From an uncultured Eubacteriales bacterium (lineage in GTDB: Bacteria; Bacillota; Clostridia; Christensenellales; CAG-917), in the NCBI GenBank assembly GCA_900544575.1, contig UQVO01000003.1, positions 1 to 64,000 of the forward strand: a stretch of DNA of 64,000 bases, written 5' to 3'. Shown one piece after another: positions 34,080-42,647 of this stretch (position 1 is the first letter of the stretch; every line of letters begins with the position of its first letter). The position numbers and the translations under genes are program-made. The notes below the pieces were generated by a model. That model searched no databases, was not told where the DNA came from, and saw only the letters and a program-made list of their open reading frames with translations.

Positions 34080-34850
34080 TCATTCCGACTGCTTAAAGTC
34101 CTTTTTCGGGCGGAAGTGCGGTTCCGCCCCAAGCCCGCACACGCGCTCCGGCGCAATGCCGTGCCGCGCGATGAAGTCCGTCACCCGCGGGAACGCTCCG
34201 ACCTTTCCGTCGGAGTGCGCGTCCGAGCCGAGGATGAACGTCACCCCCGAAGACACTATATCTTCCGCATACGGTTCCAGCGTTTCTATATGCTTTTCGT
34301 TGAGTTCGACATAAATGCCCTTTTCCGCCGCGGCGCGGCACACCTTCCCCGCGTCGACCTGCGCCCTGTGGCAGAGATGACACAACACGTCGACAGGATA
34401 GCGCTCCATCACCGCAAGCCACGCGCGCGTGTTGTAAGCGACGAGCTCTTCGTCCGCACGCGCCCTTTCGCTCCCCCAGCCGTTGACGAAGAGAAACTTC
34501 GGTTCGCGGCGGAGATAGCGCGGCTGCAAAAAGCGGTGAAACCCGACGTGCAGCAAGTCGCATTCCGAAATGACGCCGTCCGGGACGTCGAGCGTTCCGT
34601 CCTCCCCCGTTATGCTCGCTTCTATGCTCGCATAGACGCGCAGCCCGCCCTTCGCGTTTTCGCGAGCGATGTCCCGCCGCTGCGCAGCGGCTTTTTCCGC
34701 CGTCTGATGGAAAAACAGACTGCCGCAGCCGTGGTCCGCGATTGCGATTTCGCGGAGCCCGAGCTCTCTCGCGCGCGCCGCTTTGTCGGCGACGGTGCCC
34801 TTTCCGTCGCTTGCGCGGGTGTGCATATGGTAGTCGCCGAAAACCTTCAT
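34080..34850 (-). CDS. PHP-domain phosphoesterase (YcdX-like)
   Basis: 256 residues of the PHP fold: DYHMHTRASDGKGT, IAIADHG, and SDAHSDGKVG supply the metal ligands of the trinuclear site. The protein belongs to the group found between murB and whiA in Clostridia, with unknown substrate. Ends 10 bases before whiA. The start has a weak AGGGG site eight bases upstream. Confidence 0.9.
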   Translation of the reverse strand: MKVFGDYHMHTRASDGKGTVADKAARARELGLREIAIADHGCGSLFFHQTAEKAAAQRRDIARENAKGGLRVYASIEASITGEDGTLDVPDGVISECDLLHVGFHRFLQPRYLRREPKFLFVNGWGSERARADEELVAYNTRAWLAVMERYPVDVLCHLCHRAQVDAGKVCRAAAEKGIYVELNEKHIETLEPYAEDIVSSGVTFILGSDAHSDGKVGAFPRVTDFIARHGIAPERVCGLGAEPHFRPKKDFKQSE

Positions 34851-34926
34851 ACGGATACCCCTGCGTGCCGCCGCAGGCGTCCCCCGCGGCGTGTGTATAC
34901 ACGCCGTTCACACATAGTGTTTTCCA

Positions 34927-34935
34927 TTATAGCAC
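34927..34935 (-). promoter_or_regulatory. Extended -10 promoter before the PHP-whiA-dnaE genes
   Basis: Minus strand TGCTATAAT, a perfect extended -10, about 75 bases before the PHP start; no good -35. It lies just upstream of the murB stop's intergenic gap and suggests independent expression from murB. Confidence 0.5.
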
Positions 34936-34943
34936 GTATCGCG

Positions 34944-35864
34944 TCAAAATGGCAGTCCGTCCGAAAAAATTTCGACTTCTCTTTCCAACCTCTCTCCGAA
35001 CAGTTCGAACACCCTCTCCTCCGCAAGCCGCGCAAGAGCCTGAAAATCCGCCGCGGAAGCACCTCCGACATTGACGATGAAGTTTGCGTGCACGCGCGAA
35101 ATCTCCGCTCCGCCCAGCCGCACGCCTTTCAGCCCCGCCTTTTCTATGAGCGCGCCGGCGGGCAGAACGCCGCGTCTGAACACGCTGCCGCAGGAAGGCG
35201 CGCAAGGCTGTCTTCGTCTGCGTTCGGCAAGAAATTCCGCCGCGCGCCGCACGCTCTCCTCCGCGCTCATACGCGGCAGGAAAAAGTCCGCCCGCAGCAC
35301 CGCTCCCGCCGCGCCGCGGCGGTATCCGAAAGCGGCTTCCTCTTTTTTGATACGCTCGATTTCGGCAAAATCTGGTGTTAAGCGTTCTATTTCGACAATA
35401 TAATCTGCAATTTCGTGCCCGAACGCTCCCGCATTCATATGCACCGCACCGCCTGCCGTCGCGGGCACTCCCGCAAGAAATTCCAGCCCGCCCGCGCCGT
35501 GCTCTCTGCCGAAGGATATGATTTTCGCCAGCGGCGCGCCGCATTCGGCGCGTATGACGACGCCGCGCTCGTCCTCCGCCGTTTTGATTATTTCCGCCGC
35601 ACCGCGCGTGAGCACGGCGGGGATCAGAATTTCTCCGTCCTCCATCACAGTGTTGCTTCCGCCGCCGAGCAGATAAAAATCGGCGGCGCCCTGCTCCGCA
35701 CTCCGCATCAGAAAGCGCGCAAGCGCGTCCGCGTCCGCAGGCTCGTACACCCTTGCCGCCCTTCCTCCTCCGCGGAACGTGGTGAGCTCCGCCGCCCCGA
35801 CGTCTTCCCTTATGCGCACGCCGAGTTCTTCGGCGATTTTGTCAGTCACACCGTACAGCGCCAT
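34944..35864 (-). CDS. murB: UDP-N-acetylenolpyruvoylglucosamine reductase
   Basis: 306 residues, MurB type without the extended loop. FAD-binding motifs are LLGGGSNTV and LEFLAGVPATAGGAVHMNAGAFG; the catalytic Ser lies in CAPSCGSVFRR. Makes UDP-MurNAc for peptidoglycan. The ATG at 35864 fits the family N-terminus but has no ribosome binding site; a TACAAT hexamer lies five bases upstream. The leader between hprK and murB contains a tandem repeat. Confidence 0.93.
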   Translation of the reverse strand: MALYGVTDKIAEELGVRIREDVGAAELTTFRGGGRAARVYEPADADALARFLMRSAEQGAADFYLLGGGSNTVMEDGEILIPAVLTRGAAEIIKTAEDERGVVIRAECGAPLAKIISFGREHGAGGLEFLAGVPATAGGAVHMNAGAFGHEIADYIVEIERLTPDFAEIERIKKEEAAFGYRRGAAGAVLRADFFLPRMSAEESVRRAAEFLAERRRRQPCAPSCGSVFRRGVLPAGALIEKAGLKGVRLGGAEISRVHANFIVNVGGASAADFQALARLAEERVFELFGERLEREVEIFSDGLPF

Positions 35865-35960
35865 ACGGCATTGTATGCCGCGGACCGCCGCGCGAACACA
35901 AAACCTTCGTTCGGGACAAATAAAGTGTTCGACTTTTCCGCACGAAACGCGAAAACCCTC

Positions 35961-36150
35961 GGCCACACGAAACGCCGCCTCAAAAAGAAACGTAACCAAG
36001 AATAAACACACGAAGTGCTATCCCCGAAACGGAACGTAACTGATAGCAAACACACGAAGCGCCGCCCTAGAAAGGAACGCAACCAAAAGCAAACACACGA
36101 AGCACCGCCCCTAAAAAGGAACGTAACTAAGAATAAACACACGAAGTGTG
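35961..36150. repeat. Tandem repeat of 43-44 bases, four to five copies
   Basis: Copies start at about 35961, 36004, 36048, 36091 and 36135 (last partial). Each holds ACACACGAAG near its start and GGAACGTAAC near its end. The repeat fills most of the hprK-murB gap. On the minus strand it is open in two frames and gives a repetitive hydrophobic-aromatic peptide, but there is no ribosome binding site, so it is treated as non-coding. Confidence 0.85.
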
Positions 36151-36152
36151 TG

Positions 36153-37109
36153 TCAGTCGAAGTCGGTGTCCTCGGGACGGTTTTTCTCCATAAGACGGGT
36201 GGACAGCTCGTCGAGCGCGTCCCTGCCCATAGATTTGAGACGGAAATTGCGGCTCGCCGCTTCGATGACGACGGCAAGGTTTCTGCCCGCCGACACGGGC
36301 ACGACGACGCGCTGGAACTTGACGCCGAGGATTTCGTAAGTCAGGTCCTCGTCGCCGAGACGGTCGTAGCTTTTTTCGTCGTCCCACCTTTCCATTTCTA
36401 TGACGAGGTGTATGCGCTTCTGGTTGAGCACTCCGCCCACGCCGTACATAGCTTCCACGTCGATGAGCCCCACTCCCCTGACTTCGAGGAGGTTGGCGAT
36501 GGTCTTGGGAGGATAGCCGTAAATCTTGTTCTTGATGCGTTTGACTTCGACAAGGTCGTCCGCGACGAGCATATGCCCGCGGTGCACGAGTTCGAGCGCG
36601 GTTTCGGACTTGCCTATGCCGCTGTCGCCGATGAGCAGCACGCCTATGCCGCTGATGTCGAGCAATTCGCCGTGGATGGTGTCGCTCGCGGCGAGCGCAG
36701 TAGTGAGATAATGCACGGCGTCGCTCTCGATTGCCGCGGTAGACTCCACGCTGACGAAGAGCGCCGTGCGGTATTTCGCCGCCATCCACGCCATTCCGTC
36801 CGTGACGCGGTGCTTGTGAGTGACGATGACGCAGGGCACGCCCTTGGAAAAGAGCCTTTCAAGCTGCATATCCCTCTTTTCCTCGTCGAGGGAATCCAGA
36901 TACGCCATTTCCGCATTGCCGAGTATCTGTATCCTGTGTTCGGGGAAATATTCGTCAAACCCCGCAAAAAGCAGCCCGGGACGGTTGGTCGCCGTCGAAC
37001 GGAAACACAGCTCCCCTTCGGGCGCGTAGACTATTTCGAGGTCGAGGTCGGCGGCGAACTTCTCCGCCGTGATGTGGAATTCGCTTTTGCGTACGGGCTC
37101 TTTGCTCAT
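36153..37109 (-). CDS. hprK: HPr kinase/phosphorylase
   Basis: 318 residues. N-terminal domain, then the kinase domain with Walker A GDSGIGKSETALEL and the HprK signature near LEVRGVGLIDVEAMYG. Phosphorylates and dephosphorylates Ser46 of HPr for carbon catabolite control. GGAGG ribosome binding site; lies 54 bases after uvrC in the uvrC-hprK-murB-PHP-whiA order common in Clostridia. Confidence 0.97.
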   Translation of the reverse strand: MSKEPVRKSEFHITAEKFAADLDLEIVYAPEGELCFRSTATNRPGLLFAGFDEYFPEHRIQILGNAEMAYLDSLDEEKRDMQLERLFSKGVPCVIVTHKHRVTDGMAWMAAKYRTALFVSVESTAAIESDAVHYLTTALAASDTIHGELLDISGIGVLLIGDSGIGKSETALELVHRGHMLVADDLVEVKRIKNKIYGYPPKTIANLLEVRGVGLIDVEAMYGVGGVLNQKRIHLVIEMERWDDEKSYDRLGDEDLTYEILGVKFQRVVVPVSAGRNLAVVIEAASRNFRLKSMGRDALDELSTRLMEKNRPEDTDFD

Positions 37110-37163
37110 ACATCATCCTCCGTTTGCCGCAGGCGGGACGCAAAGCGGTGCGTCCCCTCCCGC

Positions 37164-39032
37164 CTATTCATTTTCCGTCCCGTCTTCGGGCGCGTCTTTT
37201 TCTTTTTCCGCCGCGCTCATAGCGGCTTCCTCTCCTCCGCCGAGAGCGGCCAGTATTCTCTCCGCAAGCGCACGCGAAAACCCCGGCAGCGCCGCTATCT
37301 TCTCCGCGTCGGCGTGCTTCACGTTCTCTGCCGAGCCGAACTCGCGCAACAGCGCGTCCGCGCGCACTTTGCCGATTTCGGGAATGTTGCGCAGCACGGT
37401 TTCCGACATATGCTTGCCGCGCAGGGTCCTGTGATAGGTTATCGCAAAGCGGTGCGCCTCGTCGCGCACGCGTTGGAGCATTTGCAGCGCCACGCTGTCG
37501 CGGGGCAGAATTATCGGGGTCTTGGGGTCCCTGCCGAGAAAAACTTCCTCTTCGCGCTTGGCGAGCGAAAGAATTTCGAGGTCGCGCATACCGCACTCGT
37601 CGAGCGCTTCCAGCGCGTACGCGAGCTGCCCTTTGCCGCCGTCTATCAAGATGAGGTCGGGCGGAGTCGCGAAACTCTCGTCCTTGCCCTCTTTCAGCCG
37701 CATAAGCCTGCGCGTCAGCGCCTCTTTCATACAGGCGAAATCGTTGTTGCCCTCCACGGTCTTTATGCGGAACTTGCGGTAATGGGATTTCTTCGGTTCG
37801 CCGCCCTCGAACACCGCCATACTCGCCACCTTGTCCGTGCCGGAGATGTGGGAGATGTCGTACGCTTCTATGCGGTTGGGCAGCACGGGCAGACCGAGCA
37901 GCTCGCCGAGCTGTTTCACGGCGCCCTCCGTCCTGAGGACTTTGCGTTCCTCGCGGCTGCCGTGTTTTTCCAGCGCGTCGTGTGCATTGGAATGCGAAAG
38001 GTCGAGGAGCTGCCTGCGCACCCCCTGTTTGGGCTCTACCACACGCACGGTACGGTGCGCAAGCCCGCAGACCGCCCTTTCCAGCGCGTCCGCATTCTCT
38101 GCCGAATCCGTGATTATCTCGTCGCACACGGGCGGATTTTTGACGTAAAACTGATAGATATAGGACGCTATGTCCTCGTCCGCGGCGTCGAACACGCGGT
38201 TTTCGCCGCCCACCAGCTTGCCGCCGCGCACCACCAGCATATTCACCGCTCCGAGCACGCCGTTGGTTTCGTAGGCGAATATGTCGAGGTTGAAATCCTT
38301 TGGCAGCGCGCTCACCTGCTTGCGCACTATGTTGTCGAGGACTTTGAGCTTGTGTTTGTAGTTCAGGGCGACTTCGAAGTTTTCCTCGTCCGCAAACGCG
38401 AGCATCTTCTCGGTGAGAACGCGCTCGACCTCCCTGTCGTTGCCGCGCAGGAAGGATATCACCCTCTTTATCTCTTCCTTGTACTCCTCCGTGCTCACGC
38501 CGCCCGCGCAGGGAGCGAGGCACCTGCCCAGATGATAGTTGAGACAGGGACGCGAGGGTTTGGACATATCGCGGCTGCAATCGCGCACCTTGAACGCCGT
38601 GTGAATGAGGTCGGTTATGTCGCGCACGTTCACGGACTGCATATATGGGCCGAAATACTGCGCGCCGTCGTTTCTCAGTTTGCGCACCAGCCGCACGGTG
38701 GGGAAATCCTCGTGCATATCTATGCGCAGGAAAGGATACGCCTTGTCGTCTTTGAGGAGTATGTTGTACTTGGGGGTATGCTTTTTGATGAGGTTGTTTT
38801 CCGTGACCAGCGCGTCCACTTCGCTCGGACAGATGATGTAGCGGAAATCGGCGACGTGTTCGAGCATCGCCATAACCTTCGCGGTCTTGTTGCCGGACTG
38901 ATAAAAATACTGTTTCAGACGCGCGTTGAGCCTCTTCGCCTTGCCGACGTAGATAATTTCGCCCGCCTCGTCCAGCATCATATAAACGCCGGGATTTTCC
39001 GGCACGTCTTTCAGCTTCGCCTTGAAGTCCAC
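37164..39032 (-). CDS. uvrC: Excinuclease ABC subunit C
   Basis: 622 residues from the proposed GTG. GIY-YIG nuclease domain (PGVYMMLDEAGEIIYVGKAK), UVR coiled coil around residue 200, UvrC RNase H-like nuclease (ILIDGGKGQL) and C-terminal tandem helix-hairpin-helix. Makes the incisions of nucleotide excision repair. An ATG six codons earlier at 39050 lies upstream of the -10 hexamer and would be excluded from the transcript; the GTG at 39032 starts six bases after that hexamer and has no ribosome binding site. Confidence 0.95.
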   Translation of the reverse strand: MDFKAKLKDVPENPGVYMMLDEAGEIIYVGKAKRLNARLKQYFYQSGNKTAKVMAMLEHVADFRYIICPSEVDALVTENNLIKKHTPKYNILLKDDKAYPFLRIDMHEDFPTVRLVRKLRNDGAQYFGPYMQSVNVRDITDLIHTAFKVRDCSRDMSKPSRPCLNYHLGRCLAPCAGGVSTEEYKEEIKRVISFLRGNDREVERVLTEKMLAFADEENFEVALNYKHKLKVLDNIVRKQVSALPKDFNLDIFAYETNGVLGAVNMLVVRGGKLVGGENRVFDAADEDIASYIYQFYVKNPPVCDEIITDSAENADALERAVCGLAHRTVRVVEPKQGVRRQLLDLSHSNAHDALEKHGSREERKVLRTEGAVKQLGELLGLPVLPNRIEAYDISHISGTDKVASMAVFEGGEPKKSHYRKFRIKTVEGNNDFACMKEALTRRLMRLKEGKDESFATPPDLILIDGGKGQLAYALEALDECGMRDLEILSLAKREEEVFLGRDPKTPIILPRDSVALQMLQRVRDEAHRFAITYHRTLRGKHMSETVLRNIPEIGKVRADALLREFGSAENVKHADAEKIAALPGFSRALAERILAALGGGEEAAMSAAEKEKDAPEDGTENE

Positions 39033-39038
39033 GGGGAT

Positions 39039-39067
39039 ATTATACCCCATCCCGAAAGATTAGTAAA
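39039..39067 (-). promoter_or_regulatory. uvrC promoter
   Basis: Minus strand: -35 TTTACT, 17-base spacer, perfect -10 TATAAT, ending six bases before GTG 39032. Confidence 0.7.
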
Positions 39068-39097
39068 GCAAGGGCGCGGAATGCTCCGCGCCCTTGT
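39068..39097 (-). terminator. Hairpin terminator after the leucine-rich lipoprotein gene
   Basis: Perfect 11-base-pair stem AAGGGCGCGGA/TCCGCGCCCTT with a 4-base loop; the minus-strand tail is T-rich but interrupted and overlaps the uvrC -35. Confidence 0.6.
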
Positions 39098-39159
39098 CCC
39101 GCCGCACGGACCGAGCCGCACGGAAAACTTCCGACTGCTGCCCGACTCCGTTCCGCCGC

Positions 39160-40857
39160 TCACACCGCGGCCGTCCCGTCCGAGCACAAAACCTTTTCCA
39201 ACGGCGAAGCGTCCGACCAATACTCCCGCTTATCTATCGCGTTCCATTGTGCCGTTGTCCCGTAATAATTGACGGCTGTCAGTTTCGGGCAGGACGCAAG
39301 TGCGAATTCGGCAATCACCGTCACGCTGTCGGGAATAGTCAGCTTGACAAGGGATTGGCAGCCGAGGAATGCTCCGAACCCTATTTCGGTCACATTTGCC
39401 GGAATGACGACGGACGCAAGGCTTTCGCATCCCAGGAAAGTCATACTTTCTATCACGGTCACTCCGTACGGAATCGTGACCGAGGTTAAGGCGCTGCATC
39501 CCGAAAACGCCTGCTCTCCTATGGCGGTGACTCCGTCGGGTATATTGACCGCCGTCAGGCTTTTGCATCCCGAAAATGCGCTGTATTCTATCCGCGTTAC
39601 GCTATCCGGCAGTTCGACGGAAGTCAGCGCGACGCAATCGCCGAATGTAAACGGTTTGATGCTCGTCACCCCGCTCGGAACAGATACGGAGGTAAGTTCC
39701 GAACACCCGGCGAATGCGGATTCGCCTATGTTTGACACTCCCCGTCCGATGCTCAGCGACCGCAACGCACTGCAACCGTCAAAGGCGGAAGCCCCTATGT
39801 CGGTCACGCTGTCCGGAATGACCGCCGACGTGAGCGCCCAATGCCCGAAAAACGCCTCTTCTCCGATGCTCGTCACGCTGCCGTCGGACGGAATCACACT
39901 TGCCGAACATCCCGCCACGAGCGTCTTGCTTGCCCTCTCCACAAGGCAATTTCCCGTGCTCTGATAGGCGGCATTTTCCGCGGCGACCGAAATCGACGTC
40001 AGCATACCGCACCGACCGAACACGCCCTTGCCGATGTGGTTTACATTGTGCGGTATCGTTATTGACCTGAGTTCCCCGCAGCCGGCAAACGCACCGTCAC
40101 CGATATGCGTCACGGCGTCGGGTATGGCGACGGAAACGAACGTACACGCCGTGAAAGCCCCTTCTGCAACGGATGTCACGCTGCCGTCGGACGGAATCAC
40201 GCTCGCCGAGCATCCCGCCCGCAGGACTTTGCTTTCCGTTTCGATCAGGCACTCTCCGTCGCTATGGAAGACGGGATTCTCTTCATCGACGGAAATGATG
40301 CTCAGCAAAGGACAATTCGCAAATATCCGTTCGCCGATATCGGCGACGCCTTTCCCTATGTGCGCCAATCTCAATGCGCCGCAGTCACGGAAAACCGAAT
40401 CGCCCAGAACCGTCACGCTGTCTGGCACGGAAACCGATTCGAGCCCCGAATTGTGAAACGCATAGTCGTCGATGGCACGCACACCGTTCCCGAGTGCGAC
40501 AGAGGTCAATGATATGCAATTCTCGAATGCTCCGCTGCCTATGGATACAACGCTGTCGGGAATGGTGACGGACTCGATTGAAGCCCCGTAAAAAGCGCCG
40601 CTGCGGACAGAGGTCAATTCCCGTCCCTCCGCCTCGGAAGGGATGATCGGGTTGGCGGAATCCCCTACGTACTCATCAAGCTCGCATTCGGTTTCGCTTA
40701 TGAGCGTCAGGACGAACCCGTCTTGAGTGGTTATCTCCCGCGGCGCGTCCGACGGGGTGTCGGAATGCGGCATATTCTCGTCGCATGCCGCCAAAATGCA
40801 AACGGTCAGCACAAGGCACAACAATGCCGCCGTCATCAAAACAAGTTTCTTTCTCAT
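39160..40857 (-). CDS. BspA-type leucine-rich repeat lipoprotein
   Basis: 565 residues. Signal peptide with lipobox ILAAC (Cys25), a Ser/Pro/Asp-rich linker, then about seventeen 23-residue LRR_5 units of the form LTSVTIPDSVTSIGEYAF, as in Bacteroides BspA and Treponema proteins. Probably a surface adhesin or host-protein binder. Two irregular inserts with NCLVE and ECLIE followed by SASVIPSDGSVTS interrupt the array and are near-copies of each other. GAGGGAG ribosome binding site chosen over a start 35 codons earlier. Confidence 0.92.
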   Translation of the reverse strand: MRKKLVLMTAALLCLVLTVCILAACDENMPHSDTPSDAPREITTQDGFVLTLISETECELDEYVGDSANPIIPSEAEGRELTSVRSGAFYGASIESVTIPDSVVSIGSGAFENCISLTSVALGNGVRAIDDYAFHNSGLESVSVPDSVTVLGDSVFRDCGALRLAHIGKGVADIGERIFANCPLLSIISVDEENPVFHSDGECLIETESKVLRAGCSASVIPSDGSVTSVAEGAFTACTFVSVAIPDAVTHIGDGAFAGCGELRSITIPHNVNHIGKGVFGRCGMLTSISVAAENAAYQSTGNCLVERASKTLVAGCSASVIPSDGSVTSIGEEAFFGHWALTSAVIPDSVTDIGASAFDGCSALRSLSIGRGVSNIGESAFAGCSELTSVSVPSGVTSIKPFTFGDCVALTSVELPDSVTRIEYSAFSGCKSLTAVNIPDGVTAIGEQAFSGCSALTSVTIPYGVTVIESMTFLGCESLASVVIPANVTEIGFGAFLGCQSLVKLTIPDSVTVIAEFALASCPKLTAVNYYGTTAQWNAIDKREYWSDASPLEKVLCSDGTAAV

Positions 40858-41213
40858 AACTCCCTCACTTGGACGCCCTTGCACTGCGGTCTTTCGATGC
40901 AAACCCCGTCGTGCAGCGTCATATGCAGCGTTCCGCCGCATCAGAGGCGCGGTCTTGAGCATATTACCGTGCGCTCTTTGCGACAGCTTGTGTTGAATAT
41001 ACCAACTTGTTCAATTACAGCATAGCACACTATGATATAATTTTCAATACATATTATTTCATCGCTGGCGGATGGTCGTAAAGTTTTATGATTATATTGA
41101 ACAGTAAGAGGAACACTGTTCGGTATAATTTTTTATTTTGGACGGCGGCAAAACGCAAAATACGAAGTGCTTTTTACCTCGCAAAAAAGGCGGACAGTGC
41201 GGAAAACAAAATT
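40858..41213. other. AT-rich intergenic region upstream of the leucine-rich lipoprotein
   Basis: Contains the lipoprotein promoter, dyads TTGAA..TTCAA (about 40993-41014) and GAACAGT..ACTGTTC (about 41098-41121) followed by a plus-strand TATAAT. No gene with start signals was seen; the base composition is clearly more AT-rich than the surroundings. Confidence 0.5.
41019..41047 (-). promoter_or_regulatory. Promoter of the leucine-rich lipoprotein gene
   Basis: Minus strand: -35 TTGAAA, 17-base spacer, -10 TATGCT; leader of about 155 bases. Confidence 0.5.
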
Positions 41214-41420
41214 CTATCTGTTGCAGAAACAGGAGGTGTCGGCGGTGGTGTCGGGATTAGTGGTAGTGTCGCCGGACGACGTGAGAGTGGGGCCTGCGAC
41301 GGTGAGCGCGAAAAGTATGGAGAGCATAACGGCGGTTTCCGTGCTCGAAACCGTGCCGTCGGACGCAAACACCGCCATAACTATCAGCAAGAATAAGAAC
41401 CAGTTTTCGTTGAAGGTCAT
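41214..41420 (-). CDS. Small membrane protein with Thr-rich, Cys-ending tail (68 aa)
   Basis: Not recognised. 68 residues: two hydrophobic segments (about residues 7-19 and 30-46) with a charged or polar gap, then a Ser/Thr/Asp-rich tail that ends CFCNR. The ATG has a GGAGGTGGGG ribosome binding site. It is divergent from an ArsR-type regulator, which may control it. The CxC end could bind metal or form a disulfide (inference). Confidence 0.6.
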   Translation of the reverse strand: MTFNENWFLFLLIVMAVFASDGTVSSTETAVMLSILFALTVAGPTLTSSGDTTTNPDTTADTSCFCNR

Positions 41421-41548
41421 ACCCCACCTCCGCTGCCACAACAAGGTATGCACCGCGTCCCCGAAAGGTGCGCGGCTCTTTCGGCAAAATGAGAGCGGAA
41501 GGGAGTTTTTGCGGCAAAGGGAGCTAAAATGCGCGCGGAAAAGAGAAT

Positions 41549-41554
41549 TATAAT
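41549..41554 (+). promoter_or_regulatory. -10 element of the ArsR gene
   Basis: Perfect TATAAT ending six bases before the ATG; no clear -35. The surrounding AATTATAATT is a palindrome, so it could also serve the divergent gene. Confidence 0.5.
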
Positions 41555-41560
41555 TCGGCT

Positions 41561-41893
41561 ATGGAAACCCTCCTGGACGAAAAGACCGTGGAACTCATCC
41601 GCGACTACGTTCCGCGCAACGCCACTCTGCATATGCTGTCCGAGTTTTTCGGAGCGTGTGCGGACGCCACGCGCGCCAAGATAATCTGCGCGCTGTCCAT
41701 TTCCGAAATGTGCGTGGGCGACCTGGCGCGCGTGCTGGGGCTGAACCAGACGACCTGCTCCCACCAGCTGCGACTGCTGCGCGCGGCGGATATAGTGCGC
41801 CAGAGGCGGGACGGGAAAATCGTCTATTACTCCCTGAAAAACCGCAAGATAGAAGACGTGATGTATGCGGGCGTGAAATTCCTCAATCTCTGA
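41561..41893 (+). CDS. ArsR-family transcriptional regulator
   Basis: 110-residue winged-helix repressor: DATRAKIICALSISEMCVGDLARVLGL, recognition helix NQTTCSHQLRLLRAADIV and wing RRDGKIVYYSL. The alpha-3 metal motif ELCVCDL is reduced to EMCVGDL with a single Cys, so classical As/Cd sensing through two alpha-3 thiols is unlikely. No ribosome binding site: the ATG follows a -10 hexamer by six bases. Divergent from a small membrane protein with a CxC tail. Confidence 0.92.
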   Translation: METLLDEKTVELIRDYVPRNATLHMLSEFFGACADATRAKIICALSISEMCVGDLARVLGLNQTTCSHQLRLLRAADIVRQRRDGKIVYYSLKNRKIEDVMYAGVKFLNL

Positions 41894-41910
41894 ACCTCCC
41901 ACCCTATACT

Positions 41911-41944
41911 TGCAAAAACCGCACTTAAACGTGCGGTTTTTGCA
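41911..41944. terminator. Bidirectional terminator between arsR and the DUF5685 operon
   Basis: Stem AAAAACCGCAC/GTGCGGTTTTT with a 6-base loop; T tracts on both strands. Confidence 0.88.
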
Positions 41945-42029
41945 ATATAAAATCTGTTTTATGAATATATCCGATTTCCGCATCCGTGCGGCGCGAGCGA
42001 TGTGCGAGAGCGGCGCACAGCGGACGGCG

Positions 42030-42647
42030 TCAGTCGTCGAGCTCGTCGAAGGGGTGCTCTGAGTCCTCTTTCTCTATCTCTTCCGCCGTGACTTCCGAAA
42101 CGCCGCGGTCGCGTATCACTTTCGCGAGCAGGCGGCGCATTGTGCGGTAGACGTAGTTCATAAGCAGGTCCACCAAAAGCAGCGCGACGGTGCCCAGCAG
42201 TGCGATTGCCCAATAGTCGAAATACGCCGCGACGTCGGGAGCAAGCAACTCGATTGCCTGCAAGCCGTAATACAGCGCGGCGAGCGCGCCGTTGATGAAA
42301 ACTATTTTGACGGGATAGGAAACGTACCACTTGACGTTCTTCTCCCACATCACGGCGGAAATGAGCGCCATGGGACCGAAATAAACCGCATAGCCCGCCA
42401 CCGCGGTCACGTCCCCGACAAGGAAACCCAGCCCCGCCGACACGAGATAGGCAAGCACCGCAGAAGCGTAATATCTTTTGGTCACGGGGACCATCACCGC
42501 AACGCCGGCAGCCGCAAACATCGCAATCGTGACGTAACGCACCACGACTCCCAGCCAGACAAACAAAAGCGCCAGCGCCGCCGATATTCCGGTAAGCGCA
42601 AGCGCGTAAGCTGTCTTTCTCGCGGAGATTTTACCCCTCTTTTTCAT
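42030..42647 (-). CDS. Multi-pass membrane protein, DUF5685 operon
   Basis: 205 residues with about six membrane segments after a basic N-terminus, and an acidic C-terminal tail (EEIEKEDSEHPFDELDD). The overall shape recalls ECF-type or DUF2232-like membrane proteins but no specific motif is visible. Its ATG shares one base with the stop of the J-like gene (TGATG), so translation is coupled. Last gene of the trio. Confidence 0.8.
   Translation of the reverse strand: MKKRGKISARKTAYALALTGISAALALLFVWLGVVVRYVTIAMFAAAGVAVMVPVTKRYYASAVLAYLVSAGLGFLVGDVTAVAGYAVYFGPMALISAVMWEKNVKWYVSYPVKIVFINGALAALYYGLQAIELLAPDVAAYFDYWAIALLGTVALLLVDLLMNYVYRTMRRLLAKVIRDRGVSEVTAEEIEKEDSEHPFDELDD

Noticed and set aside
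35846..36277. Minus-strand open frame through the tandem repeat as a repetitive membrane protein
   Set aside because: It has no start signal, overlaps hprK and murB, and its hydrophobic repeats follow from the DNA repeat.
41088..41396. Plus-strand frame of 102 codons upstream of arsR
   Set aside because: No ribosome binding site, biased composition, and it overlaps the better-supported small membrane gene on the other strand.
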